Positions 1-12,699 of a DNA stretch of 64,000 bases are shown one piece after another. Position 1 is the first letter of the stretch. Each line of letters opens with the position of its first letter. The stretch is from the NCBI GenBank assembly GCA_945859605.1, contig OX243827.1:7245927-7309926 (forward strand). Reading direction: 5' to 3'. The position numbers were made by a program, and so were the translations under genes. Under the pieces are notes generated by a model. It was given only the letters and a program-made list of their open reading frames with translations. It ran no database searches and had not been told where the DNA came from. The DNA comes from Lumbricus rubellus. Lineage: Eukaryota > Annelida > Clitellata > Crassiclitellata > Lumbricidae.

Positions 1-74
1 AAGGATTCTGTTACATTCTGTTGCAGCTAAATAAGTCTGGGCCTCATTGATTCTAAAGTCGAGAACATGCAGGA

Positions 75-470
75 TGAGTTTTGAGCCAGAAATCTAATCA
101 TTTCATTTGCTTTTTTCAGTACAATGTCCAAGAGTTCACAACAGCAAAGTCCATGACATGCAAATTGCACGTAACGTCCATTTCTTTCTCCATGTTTTCA
201 CATTGGCACAAGCAAATCATTCCGTCACTTGAATCATAAACCATTAATTAGTCTGTTGTACTCATAGTAATGATGTGTTTTGTGAGATAAAAATGTAATC
301 ATTTGGATCTCTTCAATTCAGTATCCAAGAGTTCACAACAGCAAAGTCCATGAAATGGAAATAGCATGTATCGTCCATTTCATTCTCCTTGTTTTCACAT
401 TGTTACAAGAAAATCATTTAGTAACATAAGTGAATAGCACTAATCTGCTGCACTCAATGATTATTATTAG
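75..470. repeat. Two-copy tandem duplication, period about 197 bp
   Basis: Both copies contain TCCAAGAGTTCACAACAGCA (from 127 and from 324), followed by similar blocks with GTCCATTTC and GTTTTCACATTG. The copies differ at many positions, so the duplication is old. No coding content is evident. Confidence 0.
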
Positions 471-1173
471 AGGTTTGACCAGTATGCAGGCCTTGTCCTT
501 CTTTATCCTTCGGCGACAATCATCTTTCGGATGGTTGGCTAATAAAAACAATGCAAATAAATCTAAGTTTATTAATATAGCCTATTTTTTATAATAATTA
601 CAAGAAACCAATTATATGGCTTATAAATTCTAACAATATTTATACTTATTTAATAACTCACAATGACGTCTGAATAAAATAAATCACCTAAAACTTCCCT
701 GTTGACACAGCTGATATGCTCTGTCCATTTAAATGAACACAACCTAGCCGAGACCCAATGTCCATTACAATGGACATGGCTGTGAACACCGACTAAAAAC
801 CTTCCATTGTGATAAATGCTAACAAAATTGCTTCCATTACACCAACAGTTGCCCTAAATTCAAGAAATCATAGTGAAAGAATTTTTTTAACATGACTTTG
901 TACCATAAAAAATTCACAACTTACCATGAGATTTTCAGCAAAATCATGTATTGTTTGCGGCCGCTATTGTGGTGAAAAACTTTCTATGATGCAAATTTTT
1001 CACAAGGTAAAGTTAGTACAACATGCCTACAGGTGATTGGTCACTTTATTTCAATTAAAAAGCATGTGAATCCTAAAAATACAGCCAACAAACCAAATGT
1101 CCATTAAAATGGACACCAGGTACAATGCTTTATGCCTCCCCTGTTGTTAGAGCGTCAACGTCTTAATGGTCTT
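471..1173. other. AT-rich stretch without a gene
   Basis: Nothing coding was seen. Two short dyads of the form TGTCCATT..AATGGACA occur at about 760-775 and 1098-1113. They may be ends of an unrecognised element. Confidence 0.
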
Positions 1174-2009
1174 TTAACCCTTAAACTGCCGCATACTTTG
1201 TGGGATTAATGCACCCCGTGCGCCGAATACTTTTTGTTGCAATATACTTCGAAACGTCACAACTCATTGAGAAACAGTGAAAGTTTCACTAAAATCGTGA
1301 AATTTATTGACATATTGTCTATGTTACGTCACCTAAAAACCTATTTCATCAGTGTATACATGTAATCAACTATAAAGCAGTTCAGTAGTTCCTGCAAGTG
1401 TGATAGTTTGCAAAGCAAGGTGATATGCACAAGGCAGCACAATAGTATTTGGTTTCCACGCGTGTGCGAGACTGTCCTGTCACCCATCGCTTCCCTTTTC
1501 CTCGGTGAGATTTACAGACGACACAGTCGCGTCTCGGCTTTTTTTGGCTTGCAGTAGATGGGATTGAGACGTTTCCACGAAAATTCTATTTTCTGCCTCG
1601 TCGCGGTTGTTTTTGCCTTTTTCTTAGCTGGTTGTTGCACCTCATCGTCAGTAGATTCCGTTGATTCTTCGTTCTGCATCTCCGAAATAACACTTTGTGC
1701 ACAGTCAAACGAGTCCTCACTCTCACCTTCGCTATCAGAATCATATACTTCAGCCAAAACCTGTGTGTTGTAAAGCGTTTTACTGGCATACTGCCTAACT
1801 TCTTACTTTTACTAGGTTCAACTGATTACATTTTGAAAAACTCGATAACTAACACAACTGAACATCAAACTCGTTATGAGGCAGCACATATACGTCAGTC
1901 AGTACATACGTCATACAGGTTTTTAGCGATTATAGGCGGTAAAGACGTTCAACAAATATAAAATAAGTGAAACAGCCTATAGGCGGTTCCGGCGTTCTTT
2001 ACGGGTTAA
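1174..2009 (-). mobile_element. piggyBac-like element, probably non-autonomous, flanked by TTAA
   Basis: The segment is bounded by TTAA at 1174-1177 and 2006-2009. Its ends begin CCCTTAAACTGCC on the left and, read inwards from the right, CCCGTAAAGAACGCC. TTAA target duplication with CCC-starting ends is the signature of piggyBac transposons. On the minus strand, 1512-1757 encodes an 81-residue acidic stretch (DSDSEGESEDSFD) followed by a basic run (KKKAK), like the N-terminus of piggyBac transposases, but no catalytic domain remains. The element is about 828 bp. It sits directly against a LINE tail at 2010, so it may have inserted into it. Confidence 0.
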
Positions 2010-2345
2010 GAAAATTGACCCATTCAAGCTTCCTTCCAACCGATTTTCCAAGTTTTGACGCCCTGTGTTCGAGAGCTGATTCTGCTCTTTTCCGCTCTAT
2101 CCTCTTAAATCCTAGCCACGTTCTTCACGACCTCCTCCCTTCTCAAAATGTTACTCCTTACAATACTCGACCTAGGCCACACAATCTAACTCTTCCAAGA
2201 GTTGATTCTTTTGCTAAAAGAAGTTTTATTATGCAAATGTTGTATAACCTTGCATAAATGTTTTATATATTGTTATTTTTTCCTCTGTAAACTACTGTGC
2301 GTTTGCTGGTGGTCTAATAAAGAATATTCTTACTTACTTACTTAC
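2010..2345 (+). mobile_element. LINE 3' end (non-LTR retrotransposon, C-terminal fragment)
   Basis: The + frame from about 2040 encodes a fragment containing YNTRPRPHNLTLPRVDSFAK and ending FIMQMLYNLA. This pattern (Y-N-x-R-P-R-x-H-N-L-x-L-P, then F-x-x-x-x-L-Y) is common at the C-terminus of animal LINE reverse transcriptases. It is followed by AATAAAG and a tail of ACTT repeats (about 2327-2350), as expected for a LINE 3' terminus. The reverse transcriptase core is absent. Confidence 0.
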
Positions 2346-2399
2346 TTAGATCTCAGGAGGCTATGCTTAAATATCTGGACTTAAGCCACAAATTGTTCA

Positions 2400-3065
2400 T
2401 TTCGTCCAATGATGATCATGGTGGTGCGCAACACGGAGAAGACTAAGATTCCTGCTGCAGAACCAGATACAAAATCACGTACAAGCAGCGAACCAACTTC
2501 TCTGTCTGTTGGGTCACCAAGTACTGGGGAATCAGATAGAGCGGCGGAATCCCTTTACGTTGCTACCAAAGACCCCACTTAGGGGACACAACTCGCTTGT
2601 CGCGAAATGTTCTTCAGTCGCTCTACTTACAGCATCTGAAAACGTTCCATTGAGTAACTTTGCACAAGAGCAAGGTCCTTCTGACAAATCGGGCCCATGC
2701 TCTGCCTCAGCAGCGAGAGTATCCTGTCGCGACTCGGGAGCTCTGCCTTCAATTCTGTGAACACCCACCGCCTGTTGAGATGGCTAAACTACACGTAAGA
2801 CGAACATCGGACGATCGTCTACAAATACGACTATTGAATGACATCGTGGACCAGTCAATGTGTTCGCCAGGCAGATTGCATCCTGGTGATCGCTCTAGCC
2901 AGTCATTGCCACTCCATCGGCGAGCTTGAGGGTCAGGTGCAAACGCTTTCAAATCGAGCGAAGATGGAGTTCGTGTTGCTTCAGAGAGAGGACAGTTCTG
3001 GTCCGAGTGGCACTCGATCATGGTTTCTTGAGAGACTACATAACAGCACATCACGGTTCCCTATC
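2400..3065. other. Unassigned sequence between LINE tail and foldback element
   Basis: The stretch has ordinary base composition. Open frames of 79-101 codons occur on both strands but none resembles a family I know. It may be a decayed transposon interior. Confidence 0.
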
Positions 3066-3067
3066 GT

Positions 3068-4902
3068 TAGGTCGTAATTGATTTCGTCGTAATCAATTCA
3101 TCGCAATTTATGTCGTTGTTAATTAAATCGTCGCAACATAATTCGTCGCATGCAAGTCGTCGTGTTTAGTCCGTCGTTTTGTTATGTCGTCGTTAAATAG
3201 GCCTATTATTGTCGCAGTTTATTTCGTAGGCCCTATTGTAGACCTATATCTTTAAGAGTAAAAAAAATCTCATCATGCAAAGCTAATTTTAAAACTCACA
3301 TTTTACTATATTCATGGTTACATAATTAGCCTTCAAACGAATTACCCCAACAACAGTACTATAGCCGCTGAAACACGTTCGGAAGAAGGTGCGTGATATT
3401 TGTGCACTCTTGGTAGTTTAACAACCGCGTCTCCGGTACTATGCATTCGTGGATTTAATCCTACACGATCTCAATTCACATCGCCATTATTGTCTTCCCG
3501 CTCACTTCTCTCTCCTTTGTATAAATATAACCCTCGTAGACTGCCTTGTGATTCCCTCTGCTACTCGTAGCAAACGTTAACTTCGACATTGTGGCGATTA
3601 CTATATAGGCGTACCTTCTCTTGTTACATGTTTATTGACACTGCCATATCAAAGATCAAAATCAAATCAAATCTTGCTTATTCTTAGCGATCAACAAATC
3701 AAAACAGCAAAAAGTATATAAAATAAGAGTGTGCAGTGAAATAAGAGCTAATAATTATTGCCATCTATCAGGTAAGATGTACTAAGAAAGGGTCACCCAG
3801 AAAGGGAGTGATCCCGCTAAACCTGGGCAACCACAAACAGGAGTTTATATCAAGATGGTGGTGAGAGAAGAGTGTAGCTGTTAGTTAGGCAATGTATGCA
3901 AAAAGAAATCAAGTAGATGAGTTAATGTAGAGAGAGAACGAGAGATATGTACATTGATAAGCAGAGTGTAAACAGAGAACATATTCATATACATTGATGA
4001 AGCATGACAAAATAAACCTAATTGAAATATGAATGAATGCAGGCTAAGAGTTGCAGACCATAGGCAATGACCACAACTAGTGGTATCAAATGTTAGTTTA
4101 TAGCAGACAACAATGAGTCAGTAGCCAATAATAAACTAGGCGGCCATAGTAGAAGAAAACAATAGGCAGGCTATAAGTGGTACTCCACAACGAGTGGTTA
4201 CAAATATAACAATAGCAAGTAATAGCCATCTTGGTTCGACATGAGAAGGCCAGCAAAGTCACTTTGTGGGCAAAAGTGACATAACGAGACATAGGCAAAG
4301 TCAATAATTAACAATATCAAGTCATTTTTAAGCGATTATCAAATCAACCAGTAGATGAAAACATTACAAATGAGAAACAACATACTAAAGTTGTAGACTA
4401 TAATTATGCAAAGACCACAACAAGTGGTTCCAAATGTTAAGTAATAAAGTACGACAACGAGACAGTATCCCATAATAATCTTGGCGATACATAGTAAACG
4501 AAATCAATAGGCAGACTGTAAGTGGTACTCCACAACGAGTGGCTAAAATATTACCATAGCTTGTACCAGCCAAGAACCAACTATAATCATATATCAGTTA
4601 TTAGTGTCCCCTCCCCTTTTATCCAGGCTTGGGACTGGCACTGACAGAGTGCGACAAGTGGCACACCTTGGATTGTTTGGATTGTTGGGTGTATATTCGT
4701 CGATTATATAGAAGACTGCTGTGACAGAGGCTCAGTGATTACGACCAGTTGAGGAATGACTACTTGATTTACGACCAATACGACTAAATGATTGCGCTTA
4801 GTTGGCTGCGACGATATTGATGGCGACCAATTGATTCGCAACCAATTAATTAATGACTATATGACTGCGACGAAATGATCTGCGACGATATGAATGGTCA
4901 CC
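3068..4902. mobile_element. Foldback element A with inverted arrays of TCGTCG-type short units
   Basis: The left arm (3068-3225) is a run of imperfect 13-17-bp units such as ATTTCGTCGTAATC and AAATCGTCGCAAC. The right arm (4735-4902) is the inverse, with units such as CTGCGACGAAATGAT and GGCGACCAATTGATT. The interior (3230-4735) includes a 346-bp tandem duplication and no convincing transposase. The layout matches sea urchin TU-type foldback elements in principle. The right end lies about 14 bp from the mariner element at 4917. No target duplication could be assigned. Confidence 0.
4050..4577. repeat. Tandem duplication within foldback A, period about 345 bp
   Basis: The blocks 4050-4232 and 4392-4577 align. 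Each has a CCACAAC(T/A)AGTGGT dyad (4071 and 4417) and GTGGTACTCCACAACGAGTGG-like sequence (4178 and 4522). Each contains small self-complementary words CCACnnnnnGTGG. Confidence 0.
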
Positions 4903-4916
4903 CACATCACCATATA

Positions 4917-6136
4917 CACCGTGGTTCAAAAAAAACTAAGCCAAATTGTTTTTCATATATCTCTAATGTCTGATAAAATATCACGCTAAAATTTTCCAAA
5001 TATTTAGAGAAGTGGACCAAGAATATGATTCCAAAATTTCAAGATATAAAATTGAACGGATAAAAAGATATGAATCTTTCAACTTCATATGCCGAAATTG
5101 CAGTTTACAAGCAATTTTCTGCCAGATTCAGTAAAAAGTAAGCTAAACTGTTTTTCTTATATCTCCAATGCCTGATAATTAATCATACCAAAATTTTCCA
5201 GATATTTAGAGGATTGAACCAAGAATAGGATTCCAAAATATCATGTCATAAATTTGAACGGATAGAAAGATATGAATATTTAAACTTCATCTCCAGAAAT
5301 GTCTGTTTTCAGCAAGTCTGTTATGGTGTTCGTTGTGGTTTTGATGCTTGATAGTTCCCATATTGGTCTTAAGGGATCCTGGAGTAAAATTAACGGAGTA
5401 TATTATCGCAATATTCTGCTGTCACAACATCTTCCACCTGTTATCAGAAATCCATAGCCCCAGAAGGCTGTTTTCTTTTTCAACAGAACAGCGCCAGCCC
5501 ACTGAGCCAAGGAAACAATCGAAATGCTGACAATTAAGAGAGACGCCAGACTTCATTTCTCCCACATTATGGCCTCCGAACAGCCCAGATTTGAATCCTG
5601 TCGACTATATAGTGTGGAGCGTGATTCAAGACCAAGTGTACCAGACAACAATTCATGATATAAACGATCTGAAGCAACCAACGCTTGTTGGAAGTGTGGG
5701 AAGGCTTGGACCAGAGGATAATTGACGATGCTGTTGCGTAATGCATGGCGCCAGCGCTTCCAGGCTTGCGTGCAAGCAGTAGGAGGACATTTTGAGCATC
5801 TTAATTAATTAAATAATAAAACCATACTGTTGGATTCATATTGTTAGTTCAATTCTCTACATATCTGGAAAATTTTAGAATGATTAATCATCAGGCATTA
5901 GAGATATAAGAAAACATTTTATTGAATCTGACAGAAAATTGCTTGTAAACTGAAATTTCGGCATATGAAGTTTAAATATTCATAACTTTTTATCCGTTCA
6001 ACTTTGTTTCATGATATTTTGGAATCATATTCTTGGTCCACTTCTCTAAATATTTGGAAAATTTTAGCTTGATAAGTAATCAGGTATTAGAGATATATGC
6101 AAAATAATTTGGCTTAGTTTTTTTTGAACCACGGTG
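4917..6136 (+). mobile_element. mariner/Tc1-like element with long composite inverted repeats
   Basis: The element is flanked by TA on both sides (4915-4916, 6137-6138). The ends read CACCGTGGTTCAAAAAAAAC and its inverse. Each arm carries two diverged copies of a block of about 190 bp (left 4920-5100 and 5105-5290, right 5840-5935 and 5940-6130). The centre keeps the end of a transposase on the + strand: from about 5569 it encodes WPPNSPDLNPVDYIVWSVIQ, the final catalytic-Asp region of mariner/IS630 transposases, followed by DQVYQTTIHDINDLKQ and then disrupted frames. The catalytic core upstream is not intact, so the copy should be inactive. Confidence 0.
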
Positions 6137-6139
6137 TAT

Positions 6140-9100
6140 ATACGCTGCCCTGGAGACATCAGGAAGAGTCAGAGATCCAAAGACACTGGTGTCAACATCG
6201 TCTGACTTTGCTCGCGTTGCGTGATTTCTGATGGGGACGACTGGTGGAGCAGCAAGAGGATATACTCATGTTGGATTCATTTGCGCACTGATAAAGGCTG
6301 ACTTTCCTTTCAACATGGTTGGTGGGACAAGTATTGGGGCCTTTGTATGAGCGTTGTGGGCTGAAGACACAAGCATTGAGACTTCAGGCGACAGGCCAAG
6401 GACTGGTCGATGAATAGGAGCAGCGTTTGGTGGACTATCATTTACACAACATATCCAATTGCATAACTACATATTGGAAAACACTTTAATGAGAAGATCT
6501 GTTAACGGTCTGTTCTGCACGACCGTGACATTGAGGATCTATGGTTGCCTTTTTACTGCATCACGACTGACAAAATGCGCGTCCACACGCATGTATCACT
6601 CTGGCGCTACGTGCTTTCAAGAATGACCCTGGCTGGGTATCTTCCACCTATATTATTTTATACTCGTTTAATTGAAAATCAGACAATTCCTGGTGACAAA
6701 CCGCACCCGGTTAAATGCAAAAAATGTAAACCTTTGCGATCCGATATATGACCTGCTTATAGATGGCGGATGCACAAATAACCTAGGAGCAATGGAGCAT
6801 GGGACCTCTAACAATCATCGTAAGTAATGTAGAAAGCAGAAGCGACACTCAGTTTCTAAATTACGGCGACCATTTGAGCTGACTGAAATGCCTGTGGAAC
6901 AGACTGATCTCTTTGAAAAGTGGACCCAGAATACCCGGACTTGTCAAACAGTACGCAATCCTTGCATGTATCAGCAGTGATTAATTATCAAGTACTTGAA
7001 GTTTTGAATACCAATTCTTACGAATATCAAAGACCTCAAATCAGTGAACAAAATGTACATTGGCTAGTCGAACGCAGCACAATTATGCTTCAAGCAAATG
7101 AAACCGGGTCAGAGCATCCAGTCTCTGCAGCATACTCGGCACACATGAATCCGGGTGAGAGCATCCACAGTCTCTGCAGCATACTGGACACACATGAACA
7201 AAGCATAGATACCACAAGATTATTTTATATATATCTTGGGTCATTGCTCGAGCAAAATTAAGTTTTCCCTTGACTAATATAAATCAATACTTGATTTTCT
7301 TTTCAATCCCATTAGCAATGTTAGACCATTAAACTTTAGCATCGGACATCTATCTCTTCCCCATTATAGCGTTTCATGAACATATAGGCCGTGGATTCGG
7401 GCTAAAATATTACTAGACTCTTAATATCCTAACTCAAAAGACCCAATATTAATAATGAAAAATTGTATTCAAATAATCTGTCAACATACAATAATGCAGT
7501 AGCCTATCTACCTATGTGGCGTTGATTATTTATGTTATTATGATCTTATCTGCTCTCGACAGATGAGTTTTTCATTCAGAATGAAGTTTCAGCTTCTTGT
7601 AGACTGTCTTGTTTCTTCGAATGTACGGTAAACATGCAACCAAGTGCTCTCGAATATGATGCATGAAATAATTCACCAGAGTAGATCTCGATCTAGGATG
7701 AACCAAGTCATCTTCGATGATTATAATATTCACAACACCACCAGTTGTCGTATTCGACCCAATGAAATGTGTCGCAATGCTAGTGAACCCACACGTCTTC
7801 AATCACCCAACGTGATACACCACCAGCGTCTCAAAGCTCTTCTCTCCGACATTTCAAACACTAAAAACACCACACACGTCCGGCAAAAGGTTCCACACGA
7901 GCAACCAGAATATCTTCAGACGAATTCTGTCTCGTAACCAATTGCCCAGTTGGAAAACTTCAATTTACTATCGCAAGTGTCCAACCATATAATCATCCTG
8001 GCCACCAATATTTTACTTCAGAAATGCTTGCCTCAATGAAACGTCTCTCTCCATTAGCGTTCTTGCACAGGAATCAAATCCTCCTTTTCAAACTGTCTCT
8101 GACGTCCACCCTTTCCGTTAGGTCGTTTTTACGCGTTTTAATTCGTTTCTCTGTCTCAACGGAAATTATTGATTTAGATGCCATGGCAACCGATATTACG
8201 TTGTCAGCGCTATGTTACGCTAACACTCCAAGTTTCTGGTTGTTGATTTCTGATCCTTACTCTTATATTTATATAGCTCCTTCGCCAAATGATTAAATAT
8301 CTAATTAAATCAACGCCAGTAAATTAATCTATCTTAACTCCTACTTATAATAAAGGATTAACATTGAGTCAGATTAGTTTAATATAGATAAAAGTGCAAT
8401 AATTCGCTACACCCATCAATCTTCTTCTCTTCCACTGTTCTGCATATCTTTTGTTTCAATGACTAAGCAATTCAATAAGTTATCATCAATGAACAATCGA
8501 AAGAAGTCAACCAATTTTAAGTCCGTGTTGTCTGCATGAATACCAGCATTCATTTGATACTGATGGAAAACCGATTTAAAATTAGTTCCATCAATCCACA
8601 TTTCCATTTGCACCTGAACCACTATCGACCAGTGCAGTATCGTTCCCATTATCGTCATTTTCAGATGGATCACCCACACTAGATTCTTCTTAATCTATGT
8701 CACTGTTGTCAGTATCCTAGATAGCTGTCAATAAAACTCACTTGTTCAGCTGAAAATCTACGTCTCATTGTTGCTATATGAATAACTTTATCTAAAATTA
8801 TTTAAATTCGTGTATGTTATTCACTATTTTCATAAACATGTTACAACAAACACATTTTTACCAAAGCTGTATTAACTATGACTTGACACTGATTTTTTGA
8901 CAATTGAGTCGTGGTCAAAAATCGTACACAAACCAAGCAAGAATGACTGAACTTCCAAATCAAGAAGCCATGTAGTAATAATGATGTTGTTGTACTAAGT
9001 GTTCAAGGAATAAAACAGTTTGATATTTTACATTTGTAAATTTGAAAGATAACACTGGAAAGAAAGGATGTAATATGCTTAATTTAATATTTGAATAGAT

Positions 9101-10076
9101 ATTATATCTGAGGATCCGAGTGGCCGATCCACTCGCCTGAGGGAATAATTCTAGCCTGCAGGGGAAAGTATAGACATTATATTAACAGTAGATTATTCCC
9201 TTTGTATTATGATGGCAGTGACGACTAACCCCCTCACCCCCCACCCCCTACTTCGGCCTACTTATATTATCACAGTAATATACTTTGGGTAGAGACTGAA
9301 ATCAGTTTGCAGCAGACTATTGTGGATATCCTAATGCGGAATTGTATCCTCTTAAAAATATATGTGCAGTTGTGCCTTTGTTCCTGATATATCTGGACTT
9401 TACATTGTACAGCTGTGCATGTTTATTTGTAGATTCATGCATTTGGTAGTTTTAGTTGGGCACCTGAGTTGAGTTTGACTGTTTTATTGCCACTGAATTG
9501 GTTACAGATATGAGAAGACGATTAATTGTACAGTAGAATTTATCCATCTGATGATTGCATTTTCTTTGTTTACTCTAGTCGCATTATATGTTCACGCCAG
9601 AGGCTGGCGTTTTTTTCAAATGCTTTTGTAGCAACAAATTGAAACAAAACTTGGGTTTAATGTGGTATTCAAGATGTCTTATGACTTTTATTTATAGTGA
9701 TTGCCAATGTGATTTTCAGCAATTTATTTCCATATTTGCTACAAAAAATGTAATAGTTACACGAGAAAATGTGAATGCCAGGTAGATTTTAATTTTAAAT
9801 GTTTTTAAACAATATCAAACAAATGCTGAGTTTGTTTAAAAGTTTTGAGAGTTCCGATTGTGCATTCAAATATTTAGTTTTGATAATACTGCATGAATTT
9901 TCTAATTTTGAATTTTCTTGCAAATTTATCCATGTGATGTTTTTTAGGATAGGATAATATGTAGCTTGCAAAAGCATAGAATAAGTTTTTTGGAAGAATA
10001 TTTAATGTGCATTTTAAATCTTTAAATTTATGTTTGAATTGTAAATACTTTTAAATATCTTTTAACATTTCAATTG
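6140..10076. other. AT-rich region with no recognisable gene
   Basis: Open frames of 60-113 codons occur (for example 6920-7261 and 7644-7937 on +, 8416-8679 on -), but none shows a known domain or codon-like conservation I can judge. A small tandem duplication lies at 7098-7198. It may contain an old, unidentifiable transposon. Confidence 0.
7098..7198. repeat. Short tandem duplication, period about 48 bp
   Basis: Two adjacent copies share CCGGGT(C/G)AGAGCATCCA, then TCTCTGCAGCATACT and CACACATGAA. The copies begin at 7098 and 7145. Confidence 0.
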
Positions 10077-10084
10077 CTTTAATT

Positions 10085-10460
10085 CAGCGGTTCCCAACCC
10101 GTGGCCCGCGGGCCAAAAGTGGCCCGCGAGGCCTCACAAAATGGCCCGCCAGGCCCCAACAATGGCACACATCTCTCAAATAAAAATATATATGAAAAAA
10201 TTGACAATTTGGACAGGATAGAACATAATTATACTCATTTTCTATTAAAAAAATATTTATTTTGAAGTCTATAAACATCAAACATTCTACTTTGAATTAA
10301 TTATAACAATTTTTATATGCTTTTAATTAATTAAATTTTAGCATTGTGGCCCCCTAAATGCCCTAATCATCCTAATGTCCTTTAACTAAGAAAAAGTGGC
10401 CCTCGTGTCCTCCAACTTAGAAAAAGTGGCCCTACAGTCAAAAAAGGTTGGGAACCACTG
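10085..10460. mobile_element. hAT-type MITE (376 bp) with exact 8-bp target duplication
   Basis: The ends are CAGCGGTTCCCAACC and, inverted, CAGTGGTTCCCAACC. The flanking 8-bp direct repeat CTTTAATT is perfect (10077-10084 and 10461-10468). Subterminal GTGGCCCGCGGGCC-type blocks resemble those of the larger element at 46051. There is no coding capacity, so it would be mobilised by a hAT transposase from elsewhere. Confidence 0.
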
Positions 10461-10469
10461 CTTTAATTA

Positions 10470-12690
10470 ATTATTGAATCACTTTATGGACTCATTTCTT
10501 AGGCTGCTTGCGATTTATATACTAGACTTTTTGCATATTTTTCCTATTTATCAAGTGTGTGTGAAACTGCTTGAATTTTCGGGCTGTGCTCTATGTATCA
10601 CCATTATAGGTGTTCAGTTAAAATATAGAGTGAGTCTTGAAGCATCAAGCAGCACATGAAAACTGTAGGTTTTTTAATATCTTATGATCGTTGCGTTAGT
10701 CATGTATAAGTATTAGTCTAGTGACTCTAGTTCTTTATCAGTTCATTTTATCAGTGTATTTATTGACTGCTGTCTGATGGTGTACTCGTTAAAGTTTTAT
10801 TTTGTAATTTGCATAGTGCTTTTTCAGACGGCTTGCCACTTTAGAGCCGGGTTACTGTTGCTGTATTTTTGCACATATGCTGCTTTTGTTACTGCTAGAA
10901 ACATTTCCAAGCATGTTTTGCTCTTATTTCTTTACAGCTGATGTTTGTACAAAGAGATTTACTAACTGTTTAGGTTCATGCATTCATACTAACTAATTAC
11001 TTGCTAATGTGATTTTTCCATGTGTAATGCTATTTGATATCTTTCCATAAGATGTTGAGTTAACATGGTACATCACAATCATGTAACTCTGCTGATAATT
11101 TCATGATCATTTTACTGTTCTTGGTGCTGTGGACCACTTGTATCTGGAAAGTTACATGGTGCAATTGGTACAATGAAAGTAGGCAAGTATTAGTGTTATT
11201 GGTATTTGATTGATATGCTAGTTTAATCTGTTTTTGACAATGTCTCCAGCCACTGCGTTGTCTGCTCGGATGGATGGATCCTTTGTTTAACGACAGCTTA
11301 TGACAACAGACAGTTGCCATTGACAGAAATCATTTTGCCTTGTTACACACACTTTTCTGTAGTATTGCACTTTTATGTTAGAGCCTGCTGTAAATAAGTA
11401 GTAACTTATTCAGCAACGTCTTAAGGCTTGGTACGAGTTGGGAAGTTTATGCTGCCTTACTAAGTAATGATTATGTTCTATTTGTCATTTCCTTGCAGAA
11501 AGATACGAAAAACTGGATAGTGTATGTAGGGAGACAATCATGTCTCAATTACATGTGTATGGCTATTTTTTAAAATTTCACAGACTGGCTCTTTGACAAA
11601 AATTATAGCTAATTAAAGATATCATAGTTGGAGCTCAGTCTATTGGCTTTGTTATTAGGTTTGGTTAGGTTAGTTGCTGTATAGCATTACTGTTTCATAA
11701 CAAAGTTGATCAACATCACCTCCTTTATCCATCCATATGGGCAGTGGTGGAGTTATTGTTTTACTTTCTCTCTCTCTTTTAAAAAGTGTCCTATTTACAA
11801 GAACATCAAACTTTGCTGAGTTGTTATATTAAATATTTTATTCAGCTTAACATTCTTTTGAAGTAGATTGAATTTAATTGACTTGAAGCTAATTTGAGCA
11901 TTTTAATGGTATTATATTGTACTTGGCATTTATCCGCCCCCTCCCCCATTGGCAAATTACATTGATTACTAGTGAGTTAACAGCTTGTGGACCTTTAGCT
12001 TAATGATTATTGAAAGCGAGGCTATTCTTTTTTCTGATATTTTTCATGATTATGTGTGGCAGCTCACTGTTTGAACAGTTGTGACTTCTTGCAAACGAAA
12101 TTGTGCAGTTCAAAGCAAAGGTCTTGCTATGACATATGCACAAAGGCTTGGCTGCGAACTGATATCCACCACTTTTAATTCATGAGTTTTAAAATATGGG
12201 CGAGTTATGATTCTGGTTATTTCAGAAACGCATTGTTAGCTGCCTGTCTTTTGTTTTTGGTGACATATTGCGATAAAGTTTTACACATTTGCACGAATTA
12301 CCAATTTACCATCAACAAACCTTTGGCATATATTGTCCAGAACCTCACCATGGTGCATGTGCTGCTAGTTGTTCACCATTATCGGTTCTAAACCGTTTTC
12401 TAATGTCTATATTATTGACTGTTTTTTTTAAATTGTTTGTATTGTAATTTTAATAAAGAACAAAACATTTATGCTAAGTTGTTTCTTTGTGTTAAGTGTT
12501 GATTTTAGGACAGCTCTTAACCTCTGTATGTCTTATGATCAAAAAAAGTGTTTGTGATGGCATATGATAAAAAGCCCAAACACCTACACACACAGATACC
12601 TATCTACAGACATCAAAACATACTTATGCATTTGCATACATAATCGCAGATATCAATTAATGCATGCATCGGTATATACATGCATATATA
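10470..12690. other. T-rich sequence without recognised genes
   Basis: This stretch is rich in T and poor in the dispersed repeats seen elsewhere. It contains an AATAAA at about 12453. It could be a long 3' UTR or simple intergenic DNA; no exon can be supported. Confidence 0.
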
Positions 12691-12699
12691 ATTATATAG

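Noticed and set aside
6920..7261. 113-codon open frame as a hypothetical gene
   Set aside because: It has no recognisable domain and includes a recent internal 48-bp tandem duplication; it is probably chance in AT-rich DNA.
11263..11330. Short match between 11263-11330 and 25865-25940 (GACAGCTTATGACAACA)
   Set aside because: Similarity is about 60 bp with a gap. It is too short to call an element without more copies.
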